A stretch of 64,000 nucleotides of DNA from Scalesia atractyloides. Its lineage: Eukaryota; Streptophyta; Magnoliopsida; Asterales; Asteraceae. The notes below the pieces were generated by a model that was not told where the DNA came from, did no database searches, and saw only the letters and a list, made by a program, of their open reading frames with translations. Made by a program: the position numbers and the translations under genes. This document shows positions 33,716-45,715 of the stretch, piece by piece (positions within the stretch are counted from its first letter, which is position 1; every line of letters starts with the position of its first letter). The stretch is taken from positions 51,851,681-51,915,680 of the forward strand of contig CAMTDV010000007.1 in assembly GCA_947069175.1 (NCBI GenBank), written 5' to 3'.

Positions 33716-36700
33716 TTCTGGTGTTCAGTATGAAACAAACATGTTCGTGTAGGGAAACCAAAATTTCTTTATTAGAATTTTTCTTTTATAAGAGGCAAAC
33801 CTTAAAATCTTATGAAATTACGTGTAGGGAAATCAGAATTTCTTTATCAGAAATTTATTATTTTTTATATAAGAGGCAAACCTTAAAATCTTATGAAATT
33901 TAAAATTGGGAATAATACAAATGGAAAAAAAGGAGAGACAATGATATGTTGGTCAGTAATAACTCTTGTTATGTTATGTCATGCTTTCCTAGTTATTCAC
34001 TCCACAAACATTCCCCTGCTCATTCTGTCTCCTTTGACTAAAAGGCATTTTAATTTTGTTGTGCCCTAATCATACTTACAGCCATTTTTAAAAACTTTTT
34101 ATTTAATAAATTTTGTATTTTCTAACAAATAAGACCTTAAATCATAATCATACTTATAATTATTCTTGACAAGTTATTGTTGAGTTAATTATTTTGATCA
34201 TGAGATTAATTTTGAGGAAGTCAAAGACAAGTTAGGGTCGTTAAGACTTGATGATATCATAATCATGTCATGTTTAGCTGCTAAATGCATAACACAGAAA
34301 ATCATTTGGCATGAAAAGGGATATAAACATGCGTGAATCAAGATTGAGCCATCTAATGATGAAGAATGAATGAAATAAATGAATGATGTTTTTAAGAAAG
34401 ATGAGTTTGATGACATGTAATCATAGTGATGAAAATTTTGTCATGCTTTAAATAAAATGGGTACCATAGTATAATTTGGTATTTTAGAGTCTATGCTTTA
34501 GAAAATTGTATACTTTGTTTACTTTTTATAGAACTAACTAATGTAAGTTTCGTAATAGTAGTTTGTTAGCACTACTGAATGTGCAGTTTATTATCTTAGA
34601 GTCGCATATACTTTGTTTACTTTTTATAGAACTAACAAATATAAATTTCGTAATAGCAAATTGTTAGCACTACTAAATGCGCATAATTTTTTGTTGTGGA
34701 CATCCGGGTGTTCCTACAAAATATATTACCATGAGTCTCGTTACAGGTATAGATGATTTGCTGTGACTTCGACGTGAAAGCATTCGGATAGAGCAATTAA
34801 TTAAGAAGTGATACCCGTTTGGTACCCAAAAATGGGAAGAGTGGGTACCGGTACTTACGGTATTTTACCGTAAATACCGGTACCGAAAAACGGGGAAAGT
34901 GGGTACCGGTACGGTTCGGTACGGTTCAGTACCCGGTACCAAATACTTATCCCTAGAATATTGTATCATATATGCATTCAAATTGTTGTGAGTTTTCATG
35001 TTATATTTAATACATGACGCAAAAACTTCTCTTTAGTTCAGATCAAAATTTGTTTATAGCGATGATGATTCATATAGCAGAATAAGCTTCGCCCATACAA
35101 TCACTAGAAGATGTTGGGTGCGGACCGAAGTTGGTTCAAATGTAGGTTAGCATTTGTCTGGACCATTATTGGTCGAATATTGTGTTCGACAGAGTATGCG
35201 TCATTTATCCACCTTAACCAAAGAATGCCACTAGAAAATATCAATATTGTAACATATGCTGACTATATATATAGAAACACTCTAGTATTATATAATGTAA
35301 ACTATGAATACATAATAATGTTTTTATGTAGTTTGAAAATTGTAAAACAAGTTCATCACTTTCCATTGGATCCTCCTCATCATGTTTTGGTTTGTGTGTG
35401 CCATCGATTGCTCTTTTTGGGTCTTGATTACACTTTGTTACCTCTCTATATACCATCCAAGATACTTTTGAACCTTTAACTTACCTATTTGATATTTGAC
35501 TCCCAAAGTTTATATCCTTTTGCCATAATACTTTAAACCGACTGAATTCCCATTTTTTCCATCTTCTAAGCTAAAAGCAACTATTTCTTAAACAATGTAT
35601 GTTGAAATTGGTCGTGTGTTCTCGAACATAATAAATGATAGTACATTAAAATAAAGATGATTTCAACACAAATGTGGTATTTGATCAAAGGTACAACACG
35701 AAAACGTAAGTTTTGTTTATAAAATAACTGATTCCATGTTATAAAATACATGGTAATAACTTGTATTTGATCCACATTTTTTATACAGATGTGGTCCGCA
35801 GACTACAGACATTTTACCTCTTAAAAAACAAACTGTACCTAAATCTGATAGTTTGCGTGAATATTATCTTAATCTTAAAAAAAACAAATGCTGTAGGGAG
35901 CAAGCTCTGGGATATAATTGATTGCATATGATTTTTTGGAATGAAATCAAGAATCTTGTAACCTTTAGCATGCCGGTAAAGGGTTCTTTTATATCTTTTT
36001 TTACCATACATTTACACACTTGAATGATGGTCAACTCCATTAGCAAGTTATTGAGACATTTGTCAACAAACACCATAATTGTGAAATCCCCTTTGTGCCC
36101 TCCACTATGGGAGCCAGTCAAGTGTAGATAACATAACAATGTTGTGGTCTTGTACGAGATGTCCTTGTCATATAAAGGCTTCATGTCTCTTAACAAACTC
36201 TTATCTAATTAGTTTGGTTCAATGCACCTATGTTTAATCTCCTTTTTAGCTCTTGGATTTATGTTGGTGTAAATTAGATGCCAAAGTACAACCTTAAAAG
36301 AGAAATGGAAATAAGAAAATATACTTTGAAAGATAAAAGTGATTTTGATTTTGTGACAGCCATAAGAATGGTAACTCGAGACAATTTATGTAATTGTAGT
36401 TGGTCATTTTTAATATACCCTCCCCATATCTTACCAATAGCTTTGCTATTTGTAGGATTTACTAGATTGATTGATATCATTATCATATAAGTTAATTATC
36501 CCACTTTTATCATATGGCCAAACAACCTTGAGGTGGCATTTGGTTTATCGTTAGAAATGACTACATGTGCAAGATTTCATTTGAAAACGACTGGATATTT
36601 TAAGACCCTCTTTATAAGGTTTACAACTACAAATATGTTAGATTAGTTTTTTTTAAACTCGTTCCCATATGTTCAACATCAATTGCTAATCTCCTTCTAA

Positions 36701-36885
36701 TTTCCTTTTTTTTTTAATTCTCTAACCAATCACGATCCAAAATCATGCTTTTATTTTCATTGGGCTTCCATAGTGGACCATTATCAACCCAATCAATGAC
36801 CTACGGGATTGGATTATTTCCATTCCTTTTGTTTTCTGATCCATGTTACAGCCCAAACACATTAATTTTTATTTATTCCATGTAC
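33716..36885. other. Unassigned AT-rich region
   Basis: About 3.2 kb with no identified gene. It holds a ~75-bp duplication (GTGTAGGGAAA at 33747 and 33822) and a ~101-bp duplication (ATACTTTGTTTACTTTTTATAG at 34509 and 34611). At 34196-34420 (plus) a mostly open stretch reads DHEINFEEVKDKLGSL then ITQKIIWHEKGYKHA before a stop; it may be a gene or transposon fragment. Minus-strand frames at 35864-36196 and 36274-36486 are also unrecognised. Confidence 0.5.
34800..34956. mobile_element. Probable hAT element end with GGTACC subterminal repeats
   Basis: Many overlapping GGTACCGGTAC / GGTTCGGTAC words end at ACTTATCCCTA (34955). Its complement, TAGGGATAAGT, resembles a hAT terminal repeat. No partner end was found, so it is probably a fragment. 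Confidence 0.45.
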
Positions 36886-37460
36886 CAGAGATGTACAACA
36901 AATCGATTCTGGCTGTAAACTGATGGGATTTTTTTTATCTTGTGCTCAACTCAGTTTGGTCCAAACTGCTTTGGGTTCAGAACCAATTTTACCGATGAAA
37001 ACCCCAACCCTATCCAAAACGGTTTGGGTTGGGCCCAAATCAGTTTTAAAACCAGGTTTCTATTTCCCTTTTTACGTTTAATTTAAAGACAACTACAAAT
37101 AATTAAAAGTACTTCTTTATTATTGCATAAAAACTTATAAAAAGACAAAAAAAAAACCCTTATAAAATACTGAAAATTTAACATTTAATTAAAAAAATAC
37201 AAGTGGTGATATTTTACTCTTCGCCACTCAAACTTGAGCAATTTAAGCATAAATAATCATCAACTGCGGCTCCATCGTCGGTCATTGAATTTGCCAATCC
37301 GTCATCTAGCTAGTCCTCTTATATTTCGCCCTCATATTCTAATTCCCCTTCAAATGAGGAAATATGTTAAATTCTTTCTGCCGCGTCTATATAATCCTTC
37401 AAGCAGATGGACATCTCGACCGATTCTAAAGTGAGTCTTGTTCTCCTAAGCGATATAACC

Positions 37461-40400
37461 TAGACGTGTTCAAAAAAACCGGTTACGCAACCGAAACCGG
37501 AAAAAAAAAAACGAAATCTGTTTTTTTAACCGGTTTTTTTGAAACTGGTTCGGGTAGTAACCGGTTACCCACCGGTTCGAAATTTTACAACCTAAACCAG
37601 TTATTAACCGGTTAATTTTAAAACCGGTTAAAAACCGGTTAATCCAAAAAACCGGTTTTAAAACCGGTTAACCGGTAACGTTCTAAAAAAAACCGGTTTT
37701 TAAAACTGGTCAAAAACGGTAATTTTATTGTAATGGTCATATGACCGTTTGGGAGGCTCCTAGCCGTTTTTTTAGACTTATTTTGGCCTAAAAATCATCC
37801 CCAACTAGTATATAAGGGTTGTGGGTGTTTGGGTTCAAGCACACCACTCTCTAAACCTCAAAAAAAATTCTAAAAACGCTCAAAATCTTGTTCGATATTT
37901 CTTGAAAAAGCATGGCAAGCTCTAGTGCTCATGATTCGGTTCACATTGGCGAGTCTACAACGGACACCGTGGTTCGTGTTATTCCAACTAAGCGCAACCC
38001 CGAAGTTTGGGCACATTTCGATTTGTGCGAGATGGCCAACGGGAGAAAAAAAAGCGCGTTGTCACCACTGTAATGGTTTCTACGCCGAATCCGCAAACAC
38101 CACGTTGAGACAACACATTGAAAAACCGTTTTGCAGGGCGTTGAAACAACAACCCGCTAGTGGTCAAAGCTCCATGGCAAGTGAAGGCGCTTCTTTTTCG
38201 CCTACAATTACGAAATGGCTAGGGAGGAAATGACGAAGTTTGTAATCCAAGAAAGTTTGCCGTTCAACACTTTCGACAAACAACGCTACACAAAGATGGT
38301 TCAAAGAACTCTCCAACCACGATACACCCATGTAAGTCGTGCTACTCTTAGGAGAGATTGTTTGAAGTTGTGGAAAAAATGCTAAATAAGAATTAATTTC
38401 TTATTTTGAAAAATTAGAAACCGGTGTTAACTTGACTAGCGATGTTTGGTCCGTACCACACGGTTCACCCGACTCATATATTTGTGTCACCGCCATTGGA
38501 TTGAACCGTCGACGTGGCAAATGATGAAACGCATAATTTTTTTAAAATTATTTGATTACCCTCACACGGGTGAAGCTATTTATAAAGCAATCGACAAATG
38601 TATTGCAACATACAAATTGGAAAACAAAAATTTTTCAATATCTTTTGACAACGCCTCAAACAATACGGTTTCGGTAATGCATTTAAAATTAAAATACAAA
38701 CCGATTTGTGAAGGTATTTTTTCCATAGTCGATGTATTGCACACATAATTAATTTGGCCGTTCAAGACGGTTTAAAGGTTATTGAACCACAAAAGGAAGC
38801 TTTCAAAAAAATGTTACATCATATATATAGTAACACATGTAGACATTCAAAATACAAAAAAATGTGTAAGGAAGCGGGTCGAATATGCTTAGGACCCAAT
38901 TGGGACGTTGCTCATAAATGGAACTCGACTTGCACCATGTTTGAAACGGCTATTTTGCAAAAAGAAAGTTTAATAGAATTTCATAACTCTTTTTCTAGTC
39001 GTAGGAAGGTTTCGCCTTACCACCCATCGGGTTGGGCTACTATTGAAACGGTTACACAATTGCTTCAAGTTTTCAAAACATCAACAAAAACTTTATCGGG
39101 TGTCTATTATCCTACAAGTTCTTTGGTGCTTCACAATTTGTTTAATGTGTTTAAAATTAAACGAGATGGCGGTTAGAGGTAGACCATATTGTGATATGGC
39201 GGAAACAATGAAGAAAAAACTACGAAAATATTTTATCGAACTACCGGCGGTTTTCACCTGTGCCGCCGCTTTAAACCCTTGCTTTAACGTTTTTGGTACC
39301 GGGTCTTTGATTGAAAAATTGCAAATGAGTTGAATTTAAACACCGATCAAGACCCTAACTTTGGTGAAGCCGCAAAAATTCGTTTCAACGATCAACTTTC
39401 AAGAATGTATGACGTTTATGTACAAATATGGTACAACCACGTCACACATTCACGAGTCGATGAGAAATGCCGCTTTCGGCGAAGGTTCTTCTAGTATGGA
39501 AGACCAAGATTTGTGTGTTTATAACCAATTGTTTGATGAGTCGAGTCAAATGTACCATGGTAACACCACTAGTAGCGAACTTGGTCGGTATGGTGGGTCA
39601 AACTTTCTACAAACAATGACTTCACACGAGTTTAAAAATTTTGATTTATTGGCTTGGTGGAAAAGTAAGGAAGATCAATTTTCGATCTTAGCCACAATGG
39701 CCCGAGATTTACTAACGGTCCAAGCTTCCACGGTAGCTTCGGAAAGTGCTTTTTCTATTAGTGGCAGGGTGATCTCGATAAGGAGGACTCGACTAACAAA
39801 AAAGGCGGTTGAGATGTCGATTTGCTTGAAAGATTACTTGGATGCGGCGGAAAGATGTCAACACATACGCACACTCTAGGATGAATTGGAATACGAAGGC
39901 GAAGTGTACGAAGACGAGGTCCAAGCCGAATTGACAACCCCAATGACCGACGAAGAAGCCGCATTGGATGAATTTCTTCACAATAATTCAATTTCGGGTT
40001 CAAGCGAAGAAGAATAAACGAAGCTCAAGATATATTATTTCTATTGTAGTCCCACTAAAAAAATATATATATAAGTGTGTACGTTCTTTCGGATTAATAT
40101 TTTAAGTTTACGCCCTTAATTTTTTTCGTTTATCGTTCGTGCTTCCACGGTTCAACGTTATGTAACAATCGTTTGTTTCAAAGGTTAATCATATTATAAT
40201 TTAAATTTTTAGATTTTCGTAGTTAACTTTTATATTACAATACTTCATTTTCGGCCATAAAAAAAATAAACCAAGAAAATGAAAAAAAATTTCAGCCCCA
40301 CGGTTTTTTTACGGTTTTTAAACCGGTTTTTAATAAAATTAACCGGTTTTTTATAAAACGGTTTTTTATAAAACCGATTTTTTATAACCGGTTTCAGAAC

Positions 40401-40558
40401 CAGTTACACCCGGTTATTACCGGTTAGTATATTTAAAAAACCGGTTATTAACCGAAACCGGTTTTGCAATAACCGGTTTTTTTTTAAAACAAAAAAATCG
40501 AAACCGGTTTTTAACTGGAACCGGTTTAAAAAAAAAAACCCGATTTGTACATGTCTAA
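37461..40558 (+). mobile_element. hAT DNA transposon, complete ends, 3.1 kb
   Basis: The exact 8-bp duplication ATATAACC (37453-37460 and 40559-40566) flanks ends TAGACGTGTTCAAA and (complement of right end) TAGACATGTACAAA. Dense ACCGGTT/AACCGGTTTT repeats fill both subterminal regions (about 37480-37720 and 40300-40540), where hAT transposase typically binds. The interior encodes one broken transposase on the plus strand. Confidence 0.95.
37912..40017 (+). pseudogene. hAT transposase (BED finger, catalytic core, dimerisation domain), broken
   Basis: Cut-and-paste transposase of the RICESLEEPER/Tam3-like hAT group. ATG at 37912 opens MASSSAHDSVHIGE. A BED zinc finger follows (WAHFDLCEMANG, CHHCNGFYAESANTTLRQHI). 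An extra A in the run near 38047 shifts frame inside the finger, and another shift lies near 38225. Further blocks are VNLTSDVW-like text near 38410, KNFSISFDNASNN, GPNWDVAHKWNST and YHPSGWATIETV. 39361-39879 carries FDLLAWWKSKEDQFSILA, VASESAFSISGRVIS and RRTRLTKKAVEMSICLKDYL, the dimerisation domain. TAG at 39877 truncates an acidic tail that runs on to TAA at 40015. At least four lesions, so inactive. Confidence 0.9.
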
Positions 40559-41082
40559 TATAACCCTTCCACTAATGGAAAAGGCAGATCTCGAAGCTAC
40601 TATAGAAACTTGGACGGTTAGTAGGTCTTAGGCTATAGTGGCTAGGATTGGAAATTAATCTTCCTTACCTTTCCACCAATCCAACATATCAAAATTTAGA
40701 AAACCACTTGGAGTCATGGCGGATAAAAAGTCCGTCATTTTATACCTTCCTAGTTCGCTACTTATAGTGTTACCCTAATGTCGTTTTTGTACTTTCATTC
40801 ATTAAGGCATTATACAAGTTAAATATTGGATCTTGGTTACTACTTGAACTTTCCCCCTCGTTACATTTCTCATTGATTCATAATGGTTGATGTTTGACCA
40901 TATTCTGCTAGATAAACATCAAACATATCTAATAAATGTTTATTAAATTTTCTGCACAGGGTTTGACATTAAAATTGGTTAGCATCAAGTGAATCAAAAT
41001 ATTAAGGTATATTTTCAAGCAAGGTTTCAACTCCTAGTATGTTTAGATGAGTGTTCATTACAGCGACATAAGTTATAACCAA

Positions 41083-41508
41083 TGCATCACACAAGGATCG
41101 ATAAACACATAATCACAAACGTATAAATTGTGCGAAATCCAATCTACACACTAGACGTATAAAACACAATCGTGAAAATAACTTTTCCTTTGTATTGATC
41201 ACTAAAAACGTGTTTACAAACAGTTCACACATAGTAGCTCGCAAACACTATCTCTTGAATTCTAATCGAGATGACAAAGACACACACATATATATATATA
41301 TAGTTAACGACTTGTTAGCTAAGTGCTCCAGTTATTGACTTGCGCAGTTAGACTAATTGCGCCTTTAAACTAACTATGTCTGGAGGCTAAGTGCATTGAC
41401 ATTTAGTCTTTTAGATATAACCTATACAAAATCTACGACATCAATATGAATCTAACGATTCAATATGAATCTAACGATCAAGCCTCCGTCACATGGAATG
41501 CATCTACA
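41083..41508 (-). repeat. Copia-like LTR (element L), minus strand
   Basis: On the minus strand a purine tract (CAAGGGAGAGTC, 41509-41520) precedes TGTAGATGCATTCC, a plausible LTR start. A TA-rich promoter lies near 41285-41302. The far end (about 41083, TGCATCAC on plus) is a guess. A 20-bp direct repeat (CAATATGAATCTAACGATY at 41442 and 41461) lies inside. Only one LTR copy is present. Confidence 0.5.
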
Positions 41509-41654
41509 GACTCTCCCTTGAAGATTGCTTGTAGACATCTTTAGTCTATGTTTGCGCAATTGATTAGTAGTTGACTTCCAGCACAAACTCCCTTCTTCAT
41601 GCATAGCTCGACAACTCTTTTGTATTGCAAACCATGCAATCTCTAACCCATATG

Positions 41655-43790
41655 TGTCACACCCCAACTGATGGCGGAATCATCGGAGTGAGACGAAAAT
41701 AGATTGCTTAAGGCATCATAACACTATTTGCGACAATATTAAAATTAAAAAAGTTGTTTCATTTCATAAATCAAATTGTTAATTACCACGTAACAATTTC
41801 AACAAAAATTACAACATAAAAAGCCTAACATTCTAGGTGCGTTTCTATGTCGTCCCTACTAGATTCGTCATTCAACATCTTTAACCTGCAACATGTTAAA
41901 AGTATAGTTCAATACAAAAAGTATTGGCGAGTACACAAGTTTAAGTACATAGCATAAGTATGAAAGCGTTTACTCAAATCCACATGACAATTGTATACAA
42001 GGTAAGCTAGCATGCAATACTAATTGTCAAACCCAAGTGTCCACAAGAATTGAGTGTCCCTCGTCACACAAAATAACGAGACTAAAGTATGAAGAAGAAT
42101 AAGTATCAGCTTTAAGCTTAACAATACCCCGACGGGCGGTGTGCTACTCCTATAGCGCTATATATGTTAAGTTGGGGCTAGCTAAGTTAATGACAAGAAG
42201 CATGTATGAATCTAGCATGAACTAAGCATAACAATAAGCATGTATAATGGATCGAGTGTATAAAACATGTAGTGTGTGTATTTGTGTATTTTGTACGTTA
42301 ACATGTTACAACCCAAATTGTGTAAAAGGTAAATGGGCTAAGTGTATTCACGGTTTTGCAAGCTTCCACTTGGTAATTTACGTGAAGAGTTTGGAGAGTT
42401 GGAGGAACACCGAGTTATCCTACACGAGGAAAATGTAGGTTGGTAAGTACGCGGATGATAACAGAGGATTTAGGAATTTAAATACACCAAAGTATGTATG
42501 CGAGAAAATAACCACCTAGGCTTAATAATCGTTTTGAGACTATGATACCCGTTCAGGTTGATATGTTTTCCTGGGTTAAGATACCCATTAGAATTGTAAT
42601 GAGAAGTTAAGTACTTAGGTGATGTAATCTAGTACCATGACGGACAATCATTCGATTATCATTAAAGGTTCGGTTAGCGTGTGTGTGTATATATATATAT
42701 ATATATAGTATACATAATAAGTAGATCACAAAAATATCATGGAAGTTCATAGAAGTCATGCATGAAGGTAGGAGGATAGCCTTCCTTTAACCTCTTTCGT
42801 TATAGTTCATGAATGCACAAGTTGTCACATGGACAACAAGGATGGTCATGAATAAGTTAAAATGAAAATAAAAGTTGTAAAATAATCAAAATCATCAAGT
42901 GAGGTGGTGGATTGAAGGTAGGATAGCCAAGGCTTCCAAGTAATCACACACTTTCAACTCAAGTCTTGTTTCAAGAGCAAGCTTAGAAGGATACAACACT
43001 TGTAGGTTAAAACCCTATTAAAACGAAAAGTTCTTACACTTATGACCTCAAATATGGTGATGTTCCATGTTGGTTTTCCATGGAAAATCTATGAAACACT
43101 TCTGGAGGTGTTCCAAGTGTTAAGAAGGAAGAATTAGTAAAGAAGAGAGGTGAAGGTAAGTTAGAACTCACTTGAAAGTCTTGAACTTTCTGAATTGAGA
43201 AAGAGATTTAGAGAGAGAGATGAATGCTTGAGGTGTGAAATAAGAGTGGAAGGAGGTGGGTATTTATAGTTGAGGTTAGGGAGTGAGTTAGGTGAGTGTA
43301 ATTAATGCAAGAAACATTAAATTGACCAATCCATGAGCTAGAAACAACAAACTCCGGATTAAGCCCTCTCGCGGGCTGCGAGAGGATACAAGGAAGGCGG
43401 TAGCGGACCGCGTGGTATATTATTCCAAAAACTTCTTTTATTTTTGTCACTTTTAGTCCTTGAACTTGGTTTTTCTTTCATTTCATGCTATAACTTGATA
43501 TTTTTGTGTGTTTTTAAGTATGTAATGCATACGTAAGTATATTTTAGGTATCAAGTATGAATGTATGAGTATTTGCACGTATAACAAGTATCGATTTGTA
43601 TGTAAACACGTATTTAACGATTGAATGCATGTAAGACAAGTATGTATCAAGTATGAATTTTATTACGATCAAAGTCTCGGATTACAAGATTGGAAAAGAA
43701 ATACGAATACGATACGAATACAAGTTTCCAAAAATAGAAATACGATTACACTTTCTAATTAGGGAAAGTATGAAAAAGCGAGGCGTTACA
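41655..43790 (-). repeat. Element D 3' LTR
   Basis: 2,136 bp, same family as the C LTR but about 0.8 kb longer, the extra sequence lying around 42420-43150. TATA box (minus) near 43261-43269. Putative intron 42351 to 41886. Upstream of TATA is a GC-rich perfect hairpin, CCTCTCGC-GGGCT-GCGAGAGG (43365-43385). Confidence 0.88.
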
Positions 43791-44600
43791 GTCTCCCCTC
43801 CTTTAGGAAATTTCGTCCTGAAATTTATTCCAGAGGAAGACTTCTGAAAAGATGTCATTTTGGTGAAAACGTTTGGCCAAAAATCATGATTTTGAAGTTT
43901 AAAATGTGCAAATATGTACCAAAATTTTGAAGGATAAAATGGTAGGTTCGTGAAAGTAATTTGTTTAACTAAGGTGTTTTTTTTAGACATCAATCGTAAA
44001 TGTGTATAAAGATTAGTAAAAACGTGTACGTGTGTGTGTAAGCAAGTGAGTTTGACTGAGTCTAAACAACTCATTGAATGGAATATTTTAAAAGAGTGTG
44101 ACCTAAGAGGAAGGTTTTAGTACGAATAAGGATGTATTTTGATTAAAATGTGCGGTCCGCATCGTTAGTTGTAAGAAAAGTTTTGTCAGTTCTAAGGCGT
44201 ATTAGTAAAATCACTTGTTGTAGAAAATATTTATTGGAAAGAACTAGGATGGTAAGTATTTATGGTTTCTAAAAGGTTTTGGCGGTAATAGACCATCTAG
44301 TTGAAGTTTGTGCATAGATAAGAGTGAAAGATAGTTTTAAAGAAAAGGAACATTTTACAAGATTGAGCCGGTGGGGACGTTTTTTAAAGGATTGAACGTT
44401 TAGGCTGATTCACTGTAAATAAAGTTTGGATAACATGTTAAGGGAAGAATTGGGAATATCATGGTGTGGTAGTGAATGATTCGATAGGTGTATGCGAGGG
44501 GTAAGGATGGTATGCATATTGGATGAAATGCGAACATGGAATGTTGAGAGATGCTAGTGATAGTTGTAGCGGTTAAAGCTAACGATTTTGAGAATGAAGC
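43791..44600 (-). other. Element D interior remnant
   Basis: Collinear with the 3' interior of element C (26707-27474), including the purine tract complement GTCTCCCCTCCTTTAGG at 43791. Non-coding. Confidence 0.8.
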
Positions 44601-45715
44601 ACGATTACACTTTCTAATTAAGGAAAGTATGAAAAAGCGAGGCGTTACAATATGATATTGAATTTCAAACTTTTGCAGCTTCTTCATATCATCCATAGAG
44701 AGATTAATCAGATTGGTTGCATCATTAACTTGAACAATCTCATCAAGAAGATTATCTCGAGTCATCATAGCCTCATTATTGACGACATTTACGAACCAAC
44801 ACTTCATATCCTTTAAGATATTCAACGTATACTTCTTCAAAGGTATCTTCTTTACACATCTCATTGGCTTATAAACAATCTTGTACGGAGATTCACTAGT
44901 CACCGAATTCATCCTTGTCTTATCTTCAACTCTTTGACTAACTTAAGGTTTGATACGATCCTATTTCAAACTCTTAACTTCTTCATTTAGTGTCTTTTAT
45001 GAACCAATTGCATACGAACAGTTATTTATGTTATTCAATTCAAGCTGCTTAAGAGTATTAACCTCACAATTTGGTAATGAGCTCAGATACTTTATCTTGG
45101 GTTTGAGGTACTGAACGCCATATGTTTGTTTGATACAAAAGACTATTATCACACGATCATATATCCAAAAAAATCCTTCCTACATTCTCCTTCTTCAAAA
45201 TGTAACTCAACTTTAATTTTAAAGTCAAGTAGTTTTAAAAAATTCTTTAACATCTTTCTTAGTTGTGATATGCAATAATCAACTGGTTTATCAGAATTAG
45301 CCTCTTCAACAACTTCATCCACAACTTCAAGTGTATCATCAGCTTCGATTAATCTCTTGTAACACATACGATAAATCAATCTCCACATCCTGATCATTTT
45401 GATATTTCGCCTTCACTTATCTAGTTCTAACTTCAACATAATTCATCAAAACTCTCCTAATCCTCTGCTATGCCTTCCACAATATCACCTTCTTCCAAAT
45501 CATCATCTTAACTAACAACTTTAGCTTTATCCAAATCAGTACCTTCAGCATCTTCATCAGACCCAAAATTAGAACCTAAAGACTACATCTCCAAATCATC
45601 AAGTTATGTTAATGCTCCAGTTTTCTCACATTCTAAACCATCCATTTCATCCACAAGTCAACAATTTCCTCTTAGATTTGTTTTCTCAAATTTCTTCCCT
45701 CCTAATGTCACACCC

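Larger units (their letters stand above)
36886..40990 (-). mobile_element. hAT element K (minus), interrupted by a second hAT
   Basis: The downstream end begins at about 36886 (plus-strand CAGAGATGTACAACAAATCG, hAT-like terminal repeat) with GGTTTGGGTTGGGCCCAAA subterminal repeats. Transposase C-terminal sequence lies at 37200-37460 and continues, after removing 37461-40566, at 40567 to about 40990 on the minus strand. The 5' part of the element is missing. Confidence 0.75.
37200..40990 (-). pseudogene. hAT transposase C-terminus (element K), split
   Basis: Read on the minus strand, 40990-40567 gives decayed transposase ending in SIVASRSAFSISGRVI. After the inserted element, 37460-37200 continues SLRRTRLTLESVEMS, ICLKDYIDAAER, LEYEGEI and MTDDGAAVDDY, then a stop. 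This is the hAT dimerisation domain and acidic tail, matching the transposase of the inserted hAT almost box for box. Several stops are present. Upstream domains (BED finger, catalytic region) are not found. The insertion lies inside the conserved dimerisation box. Confidence 0.8.
41655..44649 (-). mobile_element. Gypsy element D, collapsed by internal deletion
   Basis: The exact duplication ATATG (41650-41654 and 44650-44654) flanks the element. On the minus strand the 5' LTR is reduced to its first ~49 bp (44649-44601, starting TGTAACGCCTCGC). It is joined directly to interior sequence matching element C from about 26707 on (CTTCATTCTCAAAATCG), and then to a full 3' LTR (43790-41655). The primer site, leader and most of the interior are gone. 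No coding capacity. Confidence 0.92.
41509..45715 (-). pseudogene. Unrecognised coding remnant of element L, interrupted by D
   Basis: Removing element D (41655-44649 plus one ATATG copy) joins two minus-strand coding-like pieces. Piece 1 (45600 to 44655) includes acidic text (DLEEGDIVEGIAED), DKPVDYCISQLRKMLKNF and YKPMRCVKKIPLKKYTLNIL, then DDMKKLQKFEIQYH. Piece 2 (41649-41520) continues GLEIAWFAIQKSCRAMHEE and ends near the purine tract. Stops interrupt it. I do not recognise the family: no RT, integrase, protease or zinc knuckle is visible. Position between a purine tract and an LTR suggests a retroelement, perhaps a captured or extra 3' ORF. Confidence 0.4.

Noticed and set aside
39758..40003. 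Minus-strand frames across the hAT transposase tail
   Set aside because: Shadow of the plus-strand acidic C-terminal tail.
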